Assembly: GCA_003001795.1 (NCBI GenBank)
Contig: PVNI01000006.1
Coordinates: 124,001-188,000, forward strand
Source of the DNA: Actinomadura viridilutea
GTDB taxonomy: Bacteria > Actinomycetota > Actinomycetes > Streptosporangiales > Streptosporangiaceae
Length of the DNA: 64,000 bases
Direction of reading: 5' to 3'
Of this stretch, positions 43,245 to 50,566 are shown piece after piece; within the stretch, counting starts at the first letter, position 1, and every line of letters starts with the position of its first letter. Made by a program: the position numbers and the translations under genes. The notes beneath the pieces were generated by a model. That model made no database searches, was not told the DNA's origin, and worked only from the letters and a program-made list of their open reading frames with translations.

Positions 43245-43605
43245 GCCGCGCCATTTGGGGCCGGCCCGCATTCCGCGGTCATCCGACGGATCTGTAAGAC
43301 CGGCCGGTCACGATCGTCAGAAAGCCGGTGGAGGTCGACTCCGACAATTCACCCTACCGTTTGCGTGATTTTTGGTCGATACTGGAAGAAAACACCGACG
43401 GTGATCGAGCGACGCCCCGTGCACCAGCGCTAACACGGGTCGTGGCCCACGTTCGCCGTGACGCTTGGGGCGGATGTCATGAGTGGCGATCATTTTCCGT
43501 GCGGGCGCGGCGGCCCGGTGACAAATTGCGGCCGCCCAATGCCGGTGGGAGATATTTACCCGATTCCGGTGGCGCGGGGGGCCAATTGCGGTGAGGAGTC
43601 GTGAC
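43245..43605. other. AT-richer intergenic region, 361 bp
   Basis: This stretch is noticeably richer in A and T than its surroundings (for example GTGATTTTTGGTCGATACTG and GGGAGATATTTACCCGATTC). No convincing gene is seen. AATTGCGG occurs twice, at 43524-43531 and 43584-43591. GATATT near 43551-43556 may be a -10 box for the gene at 43606. Confidence 0.45.
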
Positions 43606-44250
43606 GTGGCCGCGGGGGAGGAGCGGTCCGTCCGGCGCTGGGACACCTGCGGAGAGGCCTGGATCGGGGTGCTGCGGCACGTCTGGACCGCCGGAGAGGC
43701 CGGCATGGAGGATCGGGGCCCCATCATCGAGGCGCCCCCGGTCGTCTTCGAGGTCACGTCGCTGACCTGGGAGGACCCGATCCTCCGGCGGCACGGGGAT
43801 CCGGCGGGCGCGCCGCGCGCGGGCGAGGGGCGGCGCCCGCGCGTCCCCGCGCCGCCGGAGCGCGAGCGCACCCGGCTGGGCGACCCGCAGGGCGCCGACC
43901 GGATCCGCTGGGTGGTGGACCTGCTGCGCGCCCGGCCGTGGACGACCAGCGCGTGGATCTCCCTGGCCGTTCCGAGCGAACCCGGGGACGCCGTCACCTG
44001 CCTGGTCGCGCTGTCGTTCCGCATCCGCGGCTACCAGCTGATGATGACGGCGATGTTCCGGGCGCAGAACGTCTTCCGGGGCTACCTGGCCTACGTCCCG
44101 CTGCGGGACGTCCAGCAGGAGGTCGCCGAGGAGCTGGGGCTGCCCGCGGGGCCGATGCGGGTGTTCGTCGACGTCCCGTATCTGCGGGTCGCCGACGCCG
44201 AGCGCGTCGCGCGGATCCTGACCGCGCTGCCCGAGTTCAACGCCGCCTGA
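43606..44250 (+). CDS. Divergent thymidylate-synthase-fold protein
   Basis: A 214-residue protein resembling thymidylate synthase without clear full-length similarity. The N-terminus AWIGVLRHVWTAGEAGMEDR-GPIIE matches the TS entry helix and DRG region. Cys132 (AVTC) sits where the TS nucleophile lies, and Arg152 in FRAQNVFRG is exactly 20 residues later, as Arg166 is from Cys146 in E. coli ThyA (RSCDVFLG). The ThyA His147, Asp169 and Asn177 positions are Leu, Asn and Tyr here. It may act on another nucleotide or be non-catalytic. GTG 43606 is chosen because GAGGAG ends seven bases before it. Confidence 0.65.
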   Translation: MAAGEERSVRRWDTCGEAWIGVLRHVWTAGEAGMEDRGPIIEAPPVVFEVTSLTWEDPILRRHGDPAGAPRAGEGRRPRVPAPPERERTRLGDPQGADRIRWVVDLLRARPWTTSAWISLAVPSEPGDAVTCLVALSFRIRGYQLMMTAMFRAQNVFRGYLAYVPLRDVQQEVAEELGLPAGPMRVFVDVPYLRVADAERVARILTALPEFNAA

Positions 44251-44577
44251 AGGCGGGCTGCCCGCCGGCGCGGGGAAGCGGTCCCGATTGCGCGGACCCT
44301 GAGGTCGTGAGCGGTACGGGGGCGGTCGGGGCGCCGGCAGTACAGGCGCGCGGATAGGCACGCGGATAGGCGCGCGGACGGCGCCGCGACCGGCGTTCGC
44401 GGACGGTCCGCGCGGCGACGGAGTCGTGCATTCCGGGCGTATACGGACGTGTGTCCACCGGCCGTCGGGCCGCCGCGACCGGGGGTCTAAACTCAGTAGG
44501 CGCGGGGGCACGACGGGGTGACTCGCGATCTTCATCTGCCCGACATCTTCCGCCCGACATCTTCCGAAGGATCTTCC
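44251..44577. other. serA upstream region, 327 bp, with promoter and short repeats
   Basis: No gene is seen. Three tandem 12-base units related to GGCGCGCGGATA lie at 44345-44380. A TAAACT -10 box at 44488-44493 would start transcription near 44500. CCCGACATCTTCCG occurs twice in tandem at 44539-44566, just before the ribosome site AAGGA and the serA TTG. Confidence 0.5.
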
Positions 44578-46167
44578 TTGAGCAAGCCTGTCGTCCTCGT
44601 CGCAGAAGAACTCTCCCCGGCCGGAATCGCCGAGCTGGAGGCCGACTTCGAGGTCCGGCACGTGGACGGGTCCGACCGCGCGGCCCTCCTGCCCGCCGTG
44701 GCCGACGTCGACGCGCTCATCGTGCGCAGCGCCACCAAGGTCACCGCCGAGGTGTTCCAGCACGCCGCCAAGCTGCGCGTGGTGGCCCGGGCCGGGGTGG
44801 GCCTGGACAACGTCGACGTGGAGGCCGCCACCAAGGCGGGGGTGATGGTGGTCAACGCCCCGACCTCCAACATCGTCACCGCCGCCGAGCACGCGATCGC
44901 GCTGCTGCTGGCCACCGCCCGGAACGTTCCGCAGGCCCACGGGGCCCTCAAGCAGGGAGAGTGGAAGCGCTCCAAGTACACCGGCGTCGAGCTCCAGGGC
45001 AAGACCGTCGGCGTGCTCGGCCTCGGCCGGATCGGCGTGCTGGTCGCCCAGCGGCTGGCCGCGTTCGACATGAACGTCATCGCCTACGACCCCTACGTGC
45101 AGGCGGCCCGCGCCGCCCAGTTGGGCGTCCGCCTGGTCGGGCTGGAGGAGCTGCTTCGCGAAAGCGACTTCATCACCGTCCACCTGCCCAAGACCTCCGA
45201 GACGATCGGCCTGATCGGCGACCGCGAGCTGCGCATGGTCAAGCCGACCGTGCGGATCATCAACGCCGCGCGCGGCGGCATCGTCGACGAGGCGGCCCTC
45301 GACCTGGCGCTCAAGGAGGGCCGGGTGGCCGGGGCGGGCCTGGACGTGTACAGCACCGAGCCGTGCACCGACAGCCCGCTGTTCCACCACGACAACGTGG
45401 TGGTCACCCCGCACCTCGGCGCCAGCACGCACGAGGCGCAGGAGAAGGCGGGCACCCAGGTGGCCCGGTCGGTCCGGCTGGCGCTGGCCGGCGAGTTCGT
45501 GCCCGACGCGGTCAACGTGCAGGGCGGCGCGGTCGCCGAGGACGTCAAGCCCGGCCTGCCGCTCGCCGAGAAGCTCGGCCGCATCTTCACCGCCCTCGCC
45601 GGCGGCGTGCCGGTGCGGCTGGAGATCGTGGTGCGCGGGGAGATCGCCCAGCACGACGTCAAGGTGCTGGAGCTGGCCGCGCTCAAGGGCGTCTTCGCCG
45701 ACGTGACCGAGGAGTCGGTGACGTTCGTCAACGCCCCGCTGCTGGCCCGCGACCGCGGCGTCGAGGTCACCCTCAGCACCACCGAGGAGAGCGCCGACTG
45801 GCGCAACGTCGTCCAGGTGCGCGGCACCATGGCCGACGGCACGGTCGTGTCGGTGTCCGGCACGCTCACCGGGCCCAAGCACCACGAGCGGATCGTGGAG
45901 ATCAACGGCTACGACATGGAGCTGTCGCCCACCGACCACATGGCGTTCTTCTCCTACACCGACCGGCCCGGCATCGTCGGCGTGGTCGGCCGGCTGCTCG
46001 GCGACCAGGGCGTCAACATCGCGAGCATGCAGGTGGGCCGGGACGCCAAGGGCGGCACCGCGCTGATCGCCCTGACCGTCGACTCGGCCATCCCCGCCCA
46101 GCTGGTCGACGTGATCCGCGACGAGATCGGCGCCGAGATGGGCCGCCGCGTCGACCTCGACGGCTGA
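44578..46167 (+). CDS. serA: D-3-phosphoglycerate dehydrogenase
   Basis: SerA (529 aa), the first enzyme of serine synthesis, in the long actinobacterial form. The substrate domain has RSATKVTAEVFQHA. The NAD domain has GVLGLGRIGVLVAQRLAAFD. Catalytic Arg lies in INAARGGIVDE, and the Glu and His in VYSTEPCTDSPLF and VTPHLGASTHEA. The ASB intervening domain and C-terminal ACT domain (TDRPGIVGVVGRLLGDQGVN) follow. The start is TTG 44578 (LSKPVVLVAEELSP), six bases after AAGGA; this conserved N-terminus begins MSKPVVLVAEELSP in homologues. Confidence 0.96.
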   Translation: MSKPVVLVAEELSPAGIAELEADFEVRHVDGSDRAALLPAVADVDALIVRSATKVTAEVFQHAAKLRVVARAGVGLDNVDVEAATKAGVMVVNAPTSNIVTAAEHAIALLLATARNVPQAHGALKQGEWKRSKYTGVELQGKTVGVLGLGRIGVLVAQRLAAFDMNVIAYDPYVQAARAAQLGVRLVGLEELLRESDFITVHLPKTSETIGLIGDRELRMVKPTVRIINAARGGIVDEAALDLALKEGRVAGAGLDVYSTEPCTDSPLFHHDNVVVTPHLGASTHEAQEKAGTQVARSVRLALAGEFVPDAVNVQGGAVAEDVKPGLPLAEKLGRIFTALAGGVPVRLEIVVRGEIAQHDVKVLELAALKGVFADVTEESVTFVNAPLLARDRGVEVTLSTTEESADWRNVVQVRGTMADGTVVSVSGTLTGPKHHERIVEINGYDMELSPTDHMAFFSYTDRPGIVGVVGRLLGDQGVNIASMQVGRDAKGGTALIALTVDSAIPAQLVDVIRDEIGAEMGRRVDLDG

Positions 46168-46190
46168 CGCGGGACGGCTGACGGACCCTT

Positions 46191-46233
46191 CGAAGGCGGG
46201 CCGGGCGGCGCGACGCCCCTCGGCCCGCCTTCG
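46191..46233. terminator. Hairpin terminator after serA
   Basis: CGAAGGCGGGCCG (46191-46203) pairs perfectly with CGGCCCGCCTTCG (46221-46233). The loop is 17 bases. Confidence 0.65.
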
Positions 46234-46300
46234 CCGTTCCCGCGGTCCGGAATCTCGCCGGCCGAGACCCTGCAAGCCCAGGTCAGACGGCATGCGGCTC

Positions 46301-46372
46301 GCCCGTCTCCCCGCACCGCGTCTCATCATGTGAGAAGTCTGGCCACGAATCGGGACAACCGGGGAGACGGGC
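46301..46372. repeat. 12-bp inverted repeat flanking the 46321 operator
   Basis: GCCCGTCTCCCC (46301-46312) and GGGGAGACGGGC (46361-46372) are perfect inverted repeats 48 bases apart. The operator-like TCTCA-N5-TGAGA motif lies between them. No gene occupies the interval. Confidence 0.6.
46321..46335. promoter_or_regulatory. TCTCA-N5-TGAGA operator before the third leader ORF
   Basis: TCTCATCATGTGAGA repeats the arms and the CATG centre seen upstream of ilvB. It lies 58-72 bases before the ATG at 46393. Confidence 0.6.
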
Positions 46373-46392
46373 CGGTACCGTGGTAGACGGTC

Positions 46393-46437
46393 ATGCGCTT
46401 CGTGGTACGCATCCTTCGCCGCCGCGGCGGGGCCTGA
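46393..46437 (+). CDS. Leader-like peptide, 14 aa, rich in branched-chain residues
   Basis: The ORF reads MRFVVRILRRRGGA. It contains Val-Val and Ile-Leu with the rare codons GTA and CTT, and ends with an Arg/Gly tail like the ilvB leader. A long hairpin covers its last codons: CCGCGGCGGG (46422-46431) with CCCGCCGCGG (46454-46463), with GGCCTG (46431-46436) and CAGGCC (46443-46448) inside. No T-tract follows. A TACCGT box is 11 bases upstream. It may control the small ORF at 46545. Confidence 0.55.
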   Translation: MRFVVRILRRRGGA

Positions 46438-46544
46438 TTCGGCAGGCCGGCGACCCGCCGCGGAGCAGGGTGCTGCCGGCCGTAAGTCCGTCGATCTCTG
46501 ACACGACCTCCTGACACGACCGACACCACGAGGGACAGCGACCC

Positions 46545-46658
46545 ATGAACGTCGACGTCACCACTTCCGCCCCCGCCGAGGACGCCGCCGAGGAGGCGGC
46601 CCGCGCGCTGCAGATCGCCCTGGACCGCCGCGACAACGGCGGCCGGTCCGGCGGCTGA
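46545..46658 (+). CDS. Small acidic protein, 37 aa
   Basis: It begins MNVDVTTSAPAEDAAEEAAR and continues with ALQIALDRRDNGGRSGG. GAGGGA lies about nine bases before the ATG, and codon use is typical of the genome. The central part should form one amphipathic helix. No family is recognised. It follows the leader-like ORF at 46393 and precedes the FhuF-like gene by about 40 bases. A regulatory microprotein or the true product of an attenuated unit are both possible. Confidence 0.5.
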   Translation: MNVDVTTSAPAEDAAEEAARALQIALDRRDNGGRSGG

Positions 46659-46699
46659 CCCCACGCCCGCGCGGGCACGCCGATGGCATGATCGCTCGT

Positions 46700-47413
46700 G
46701 TGGGCACGGGTGAGCGGGCCGGGGCGGACGCCGTCCGGCGGGCGCTGGACGAGGCGGCCCGGCTGGGGCCGTACTTCGAGATCGTCACCGATCCCGCCGA
46801 GGAGGCGGACCCCGCCTGGCGCCCGCTGCCGGAACCCGACCCCGCGCGGATCGAGGAGCTGATCGACGCCTACGCGCGGCGGCTGGGCACCCGGGAACGC
46901 CGGGTGGCGGCCTCCATCCTGTTCCAAGGGCTCGCGTCGCGGCTGTGGTCGCCCGTGGTGGCGGCGACGGCGCACGGCGTCGTCCCCGACCTGTCCGGGC
47001 TGCACTGGCGCTGGGCGCCGGGCGCGCCGATCGCGCTGTGGCTGGCCGACCCGGACGGCTGGCCCGTCCACGGCGACCCCGCCGCCGCGGCGGAGCCGGT
47101 GCACCGGACGGTGGTCGAGGAGCAGCTGCGGCCGCTGCGGGCGGGGCTGCTGCGGATCGTCAGGCTCGCCGACGGCCTCCTGTGGGGCAACGCCGCCGCG
47201 GCCCTGGCCGGGACGCTGCGCGCGGGCTCCCTGCGGCCCGAGCTGGCCGCGCCGGTCGGGACGCTCGTGCGGCGCCTGTTCGAGCGCGAACCCCTGGCGG
47301 GCACCGGCGCGTTCACGCCGGACGGGTTCGTCCGCCGGAGCTGCTGCCTGTACTACCGGGTGCCGCCCGGCGGCGAGATGTGCGGCGACTGCGCCCTCCT
47401 GCGCCGCCCGTGA
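46700..47413 (+). CDS. FhuF-like (2Fe-2S) iron reductase family protein
   Basis: A 237-residue protein ending RRSCCLYYRVPPGGEMCGDC. This is the FhuF C-terminal motif (CC-x-YYR ... C-x2-C) that binds a 2Fe-2S cluster and reduces ferric siderophores in the cytoplasm. The rest is the helical FhuF-type domain (ASILFQGLASRLWSPVVAA). The start is uncertain: ATG 46688 is in frame, but a CATGAT -10-like box overlaps it, so a leaderless start at GTG 46700 is preferred. No siderophore transport genes are adjacent. Confidence 0.85.
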   Translation: MGTGERAGADAVRRALDEAARLGPYFEIVTDPAEEADPAWRPLPEPDPARIEELIDAYARRLGTRERRVAASILFQGLASRLWSPVVAATAHGVVPDLSGLHWRWAPGAPIALWLADPDGWPVHGDPAAAAEPVHRTVVEEQLRPLRAGLLRIVRLADGLLWGNAAAALAGTLRAGSLRPELAAPVGTLVRRLFEREPLAGTGAFTPDGFVRRSCCLYYRVPPGGEMCGDCALLRRP

Positions 47414-47443
47414 CCGTCGCGGCGGCGCAGGAGGACGCCGACG

Positions 47444-48181
47444 TCAGGCCGCGGCGGCGGTCGCCGCCGACCGCCTCCGGACGGCGCGCTCGCTCAGCAC
47501 GCCGAACACCGCGCCCAGCGTCGCCCACAGGACGACCTGGACGCCCAGCGACGCGATCCGGAAGTCCCACAGCACCGTGGCCGGGAACCCGTCCGGGATC
47601 GCGTCCGGGGTCGGGGTCAGCCGGAACGCCACCGCCAGCACGACCGCGAACCCGGCGGCCGTCGCGATCGCCGCGTTCCACGCCCCCAGCCGGGGCAGCA
47701 GGCGGCGGAACACGATCACGGCGGCGACGACGGACAGCACGCCCAGCGCCACCATGCCGAAGTACAGCGCGGTGCGGCCGCCGATCGTCTCGGGGGCGCC
47801 GACGGCGGGAGGCGTCGGCGGGTACTTCAGGAAGGGCACGACCTCGACGGCGACGAAGCCGCCGAGCGCCACCAGCGCGGCGGTGGCGCGGGCGCCGAGC
47901 GCGCCGACGCGGCCGTAGGCGAACGCGAACGCGATCGCGAACAGCCCGCCGAGCGCGACGCCGTACACGCCGAGCGCGGTGACCAGCCCGGCGGTCTTCT
48001 GCACGGTGCGGCTGACGACCTCCTCCTCGTGCCCCGCGTGGGCGGCGGCGGCCGCCTGGGCCTCCTCGAACGCGATGGCGCGGTTCACCTGCGGCTCCCC
48101 GTACAGCCAGGCGACGACGAGCGCGAGCGCCGCCGCCGCCAGCCCGGCGAGCATGCCGCGGACCAGCAGTGATCTCATCAT
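47444..48181 (-). CDS. cbtA: Cobalt transporter subunit CbtA
   Basis: CbtA (245 aa) is a predicted cobalt permease with five to six transmembrane helices. It begins MMRSLLVRGMLAGLAAAALA. A His/Glu-rich loop (AHAGHEEEVVSR) follows the first helix, and EVVPFLKYPPTPPAVG is the family signature between helices. It lies 19 bases after cbtB on the same strand and under the same cobalamin riboswitch. Confidence 0.92.
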   Translation of the reverse strand: MMRSLLVRGMLAGLAAAALALVVAWLYGEPQVNRAIAFEEAQAAAAAHAGHEEEVVSRTVQKTAGLVTALGVYGVALGGLFAIAFAFAYGRVGALGARATAALVALGGFVAVEVVPFLKYPPTPPAVGAPETIGGRTALYFGMVALGVLSVVAAVIVFRRLLPRLGAWNAAIATAAGFAVVLAVAFRLTPTPDAIPDGFPATVLWDFRIASLGVQVVLWATLGAVFGVLSERAVRRRSAATAAAA

Positions 48182-48200
48182 CGGCGGATCGGCCCGTCGG

Positions 48201-48428
48201 TCAGTGGCAGGGGAAGCCGAGCAGGTGGCGGCCGTCATGGGTGAACTCGTGCACCCAGGTGCCGCCGATGAGGGAGGTGGCGCCCTGCTCGGCGCCGACG
48301 AAGTAGATCAGCACCGCGCCCAGCACGGCGGCGAACACCGCCCAGGGCAGGATCTCGCGGAGGGGGATGCCGACGGGCGCGGGGCGCTCGCCGGCGGCCG
48401 ACGTCGACGGAACGGCGGTCTGAGCCAT
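48201..48428 (-). CDS. cbtB: Cobalt transporter subunit CbtB
   Basis: CbtB (75 aa) has one transmembrane helix (ILPWAVFAAVLGAVLIYFVG) and the C-terminal histidine motif VHEFTHDGRHLLGFPCH, thought to bind cobalt before transport. It is the first gene after the cobalamin riboswitch and precedes cbtA. GAGGAG lies upstream of its ATG on the minus strand. Confidence 0.94.
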   Translation of the reverse strand: MAQTAVPSTSAAGERPAPVGIPLREILPWAVFAAVLGAVLIYFVGAEQGATSLIGGTWVHEFTHDGRHLLGFPCH

Positions 48429-48477
48429 CTCTGAATCTCCTCACGGGGTGCACTCGCCCCGGTACGGGAGGACGACG

Positions 48478-48626
48478 GGTCAGTGTCCTGACTCCCAGAT
48501 CGACGCCTCCCGCCGACCTTCCCGCCGGATGTCCGGCCGTGGTCGTCGCGTGGCGGGGGGCTCCCTGGTCACAGTGGCGGGACCGTCCTGGACTCGCACC
48601 AGGTTCCTGCTCACCGTCGCCTCGAT
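48478..48626 (-). promoter_or_regulatory. Cobalamin riboswitch controlling cbtBA
   Basis: Read on the minus strand, the conserved core is AGGAACCTGGTGCGAGTCC, then GGACGGTCCCGCCACTGTGA (B12 box GCCACTG), ending with GTCAGGACACTGACC. Order and spacing match Rfam-type cobalamin riboswitches. It lies about 50 bases before cbtB, so cobalamin should repress cobalt uptake. Confidence 0.88.
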
Positions 48627-48628
48627 GT

Positions 48629-48677
48629 GAACTTGTCGAGGAGAGCGTCCCCTTTGGGGTGGTCCAGCGTCAAGTTC
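48629..48677. repeat. Nested inverted repeat between the NUDIX gene and the riboswitch
   Basis: Outer arms GAACTTG (48629-48635) and CAAGTTC (48671-48677) enclose CCCCTTTGGGG (48649-48659). It may terminate the NUDIX transcript or mark the riboswitch promoter. Confidence 0.4.
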
Positions 48678-48701
48678 GGGTTTTGTCGCCCCCGTCCGAC
48701 C

Positions 48702-49172
48702 TCAGGAGACGGCTTCGCCGTGCTCCAGGTATCTGGTGCCGCCGTCTCGCCGGGCGGCGCAGGCGTGAACGATGCGGCGTGCGAGGCGGGGGATCGTCAG
48801 GTCGTGGACCCGTGCGACGTCGTGGAAGCCGTAGCCGCTGAGCTCGTCCGGGGCGAGCTCGATCTTGTCGCGGTGCTCGGCCGTGAGAAGACCGCCGTCG
48901 AAGATGAACAGCACCTTGTCGCCTTCGGCCCGGCTCGGTGCCCAGTCGGCGACGAGCAGGCGCCCGATCGGCGGTGTGATGCCGAGCTCCTCCCGCACCT
49001 CGCGGGCGGCCGCCTCCTTCGGCGTCTCGCCGCGCTCGATGTAGCCGCCGGGAATGTCCTGGTAGGACTTGTAGGTCGGAACGACCAGCAGAACGCGGTC
49101 CTGCTCGTCGAAGAACAGCACACCGGCGGCCGCGTACGGTCGGGCGAAGCCGTCTGCCGGGTCCGTGGTCAC
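48702..49172 (-). CDS. NUDIX hydrolase
   Basis: A 156-residue NUDIX enzyme. The Nudix box is GYIERGETPKEAAAREVREE-LGI, with all Glu ligands kept. The start is GTG 49172 (VTTDPADGFARPYAAAG), since TACAGT (49180-49185) lies seven bases before it on this strand. It is divergent from leuB, sharing about 140 bases. The substrate, a nucleoside diphosphate derivative, is unknown. Confidence 0.9.
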   Translation of the reverse strand: MTTDPADGFARPYAAAGVLFFDEQDRVLLVVPTYKSYQDIPGGYIERGETPKEAAAREVREELGITPPIGRLLVADWAPSRAEGDKVLFIFDGGLLTAEHRDKIELAPDELSGYGFHDVARVHDLTIPRLARRIVHACAARRDGGTRYLEHGEAVS

Positions 49173-49179
49173 AGGCACG

Positions 49180-49185
49180 ACTGTA
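49180..49185 (-). promoter_or_regulatory. -10 box TACAGT of the NUDIX gene
   Basis: On the minus strand TACAGT is followed after 7 bases by the GTG start. The transcript is probably leaderless. Confidence 0.5.
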
Positions 49186-49276
49186 GAAGGCGGGGGCGGC
49201 CGACCTTCATCCTTCGGTCGGGAAGGCGGCGGGGCGGGGCTCGGGCGAGACATGCGTTCCGGAAAGTGAGACTGAT

Positions 49277-49291
49277 GCTCACGCACTGAGA
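49277..49291. promoter_or_regulatory. TCTCA-N5-TGAGA-like operator at the leuB promoter
   Basis: GCTCACGCACTGAGA matches the motif with one mismatch in the left arm. It ends 9 bases before the TAGAGT -10 box, so it covers the -35 region. Binding there would block RNA polymerase. Confidence 0.55.
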
Positions 49292-49300
49292 CGTTTGCAG

Positions 49301-49306
49301 TAGAGT
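49301..49306 (+). promoter_or_regulatory. -10 box TAGAGT, leaderless start of leuB
   Basis: TAGAGT ends 6 bases before ATG 49313. No Shine-Dalgarno sequence is present. Confidence 0.6.
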
Positions 49307-49312
49307 GCGCGC

Positions 49313-50368
49313 ATGGCTTCCCGCAGCATCCGCCTGGCCGTCATCCCTGGTGACGGGATCGGCCCCGAGGTCGTCGCCGAGGGCCTGAAGGTTCTGGACG
49401 CCGTCGCGCCGGCCCACGACCTGAAGTTCGAGCGGACCACCTACGACCTGGGCGCGGCCCGCTGGCACCGGACCGGCGAGACGCTGCCGGACGCGGTGCT
49501 GGAGGAGCTGCGCGGCCAGGACGCGATCCTGCTGGGCGCGGTCGGCGACCCGAGCGTGCCGAGCGGGGTGCTGGAGCGCGGGCTGCTGCTGCGGGCCCGG
49601 TTCGAGCTGGACCACTACGTCAACCTGCGGCCGGTCAAGCTGTTCCCCGGCATGGACACGCCGCTGTCGGGGGTCAAGCCCGAGGACGTCGACATGGTCG
49701 TCGTCCGGGAGGGCACCGAGGGCCCGTACGCGGGCGTCGGCGGCGTGCTGCGCAAGGGCACCCCGCAGGAGATCGCCACCCAGGAGAGCGTCAACACCGC
49801 CTACGGCGTCGAGCGCGTCGTGCGCTACGCCTTCGAGGTGGCGGCGTCCCGGCCCCGGCGCAAGCTGACCCTCGTCCACAAGGACAACGTGCTCACCTTC
49901 GCCGGCGACCTGTACCAGCGCACCGTCAAGCGGGTCGGCGAGGAGTACCCGCAGGTCACCACCGACTACGTGCACGTGGACGCGGCCACGATGTTCTTCG
50001 TGACCATGCCGCAGCGGTTCGACGTGATCGTCACCGACAACCTGTTCGGCGACATCATCACCGACCTCGGCGCCGCCATCGCCGGCGGCATCGGCCTGGC
50101 CGCCTCCGGCAACGTCAACCCCGACCGCACCGCGCCGTCGATGTTCGAGCCGGTGCACGGCAGCGCCCCCGACATCGCCGGGCAGGGCAAGGCCGACCCC
50201 ACCGCCACCATCCTGTCGGTGGCGATGCTGCTGGACCACATCGGCGCGCCCGAGGCCGCCCGCCGGGTCGAGCGCGCCGTCGCCGACGACCTGGCCGCCC
50301 GGCGCGGCCGCCCCGCCCGGGGCACCGCCGAGATCGGCGACGCGATCGCCGAGCGAGTATCCGGCTAG
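49313..50368 (+). CDS. leuB: 3-isopropylmalate dehydrogenase
   Basis: LeuB (351 aa) oxidatively decarboxylates 3-isopropylmalate, and the matching methylmalate in the citramalate route. Motifs are [20 protein letters not shown] at the start, [13 protein letters not shown], and the Mg/NAD segment [20 protein letters not shown] ... [13 protein letters not shown]. The start ATG is leaderless. A strong hairpin (50426-50458) follows, so ilvE downstream is probably a separate transcript. Confidence 0.96.
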   Translation: MASRSIRLAVIPGDGIGPEVVAEGLKVLDAVAPAHDLKFERTTYDLGAARWHRTGETLPDAVLEELRGQDAILLGAVGDPSVPSGVLERGLLLRARFELDHYVNLRPVKLFPGMDTPLSGVKPEDVDMVVVREGTEGPYAGVGGVLRKGTPQEIATQESVNTAYGVERVVRYAFEVAASRPRRKLTLVHKDNVLTFAGDLYQRTVKRVGEEYPQVTTDYVHVDAATMFFVTMPQRFDVIVTDNLFGDIITDLGAAIAGGIGLAASGNVNPDRTAPSMFEPVHGSAPDIAGQGKADPTATILSVAMLLDHIGAPEAARRVERAVADDLAARRGRPARGTAEIGDAIAERVSG

Positions 50369-50425
50369 GGCGCGCCCCGGCCGGACCGCGAATCGTTGTA
50401 GCAGCACTCGCGACCCAAGCCACCC

Positions 50426-50458
50426 GAACCGGGCGCGCCGTCACGGCGCGCCCGGTTC
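50426..50458. terminator. Hairpin terminator after leuB
   Basis: GAACCGGGCGCGCCG (50426-50440) pairs perfectly with CGGCGCGCCCGGTTC (50444-50458) around a TCA loop, 15 bp in all, followed by TT. Confidence 0.75.
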
Positions 50459-50566
50459 TTCGTGTGCGCCGTGATCAGGGAGCAGGGCTGGACGAAGTAC
50501 GACAATGAGGATAGGAATGCCCGAACGGCAACGGGGCCGGTCGGGCGATCCGGGAGAGGACCCACG

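Noticed and set aside
43328..43594. Possible 88-aa gene before the TS-like gene
   Set aside because: No family resemblance, poor third-position GC and no ribosome site. The region looks like a promoter.
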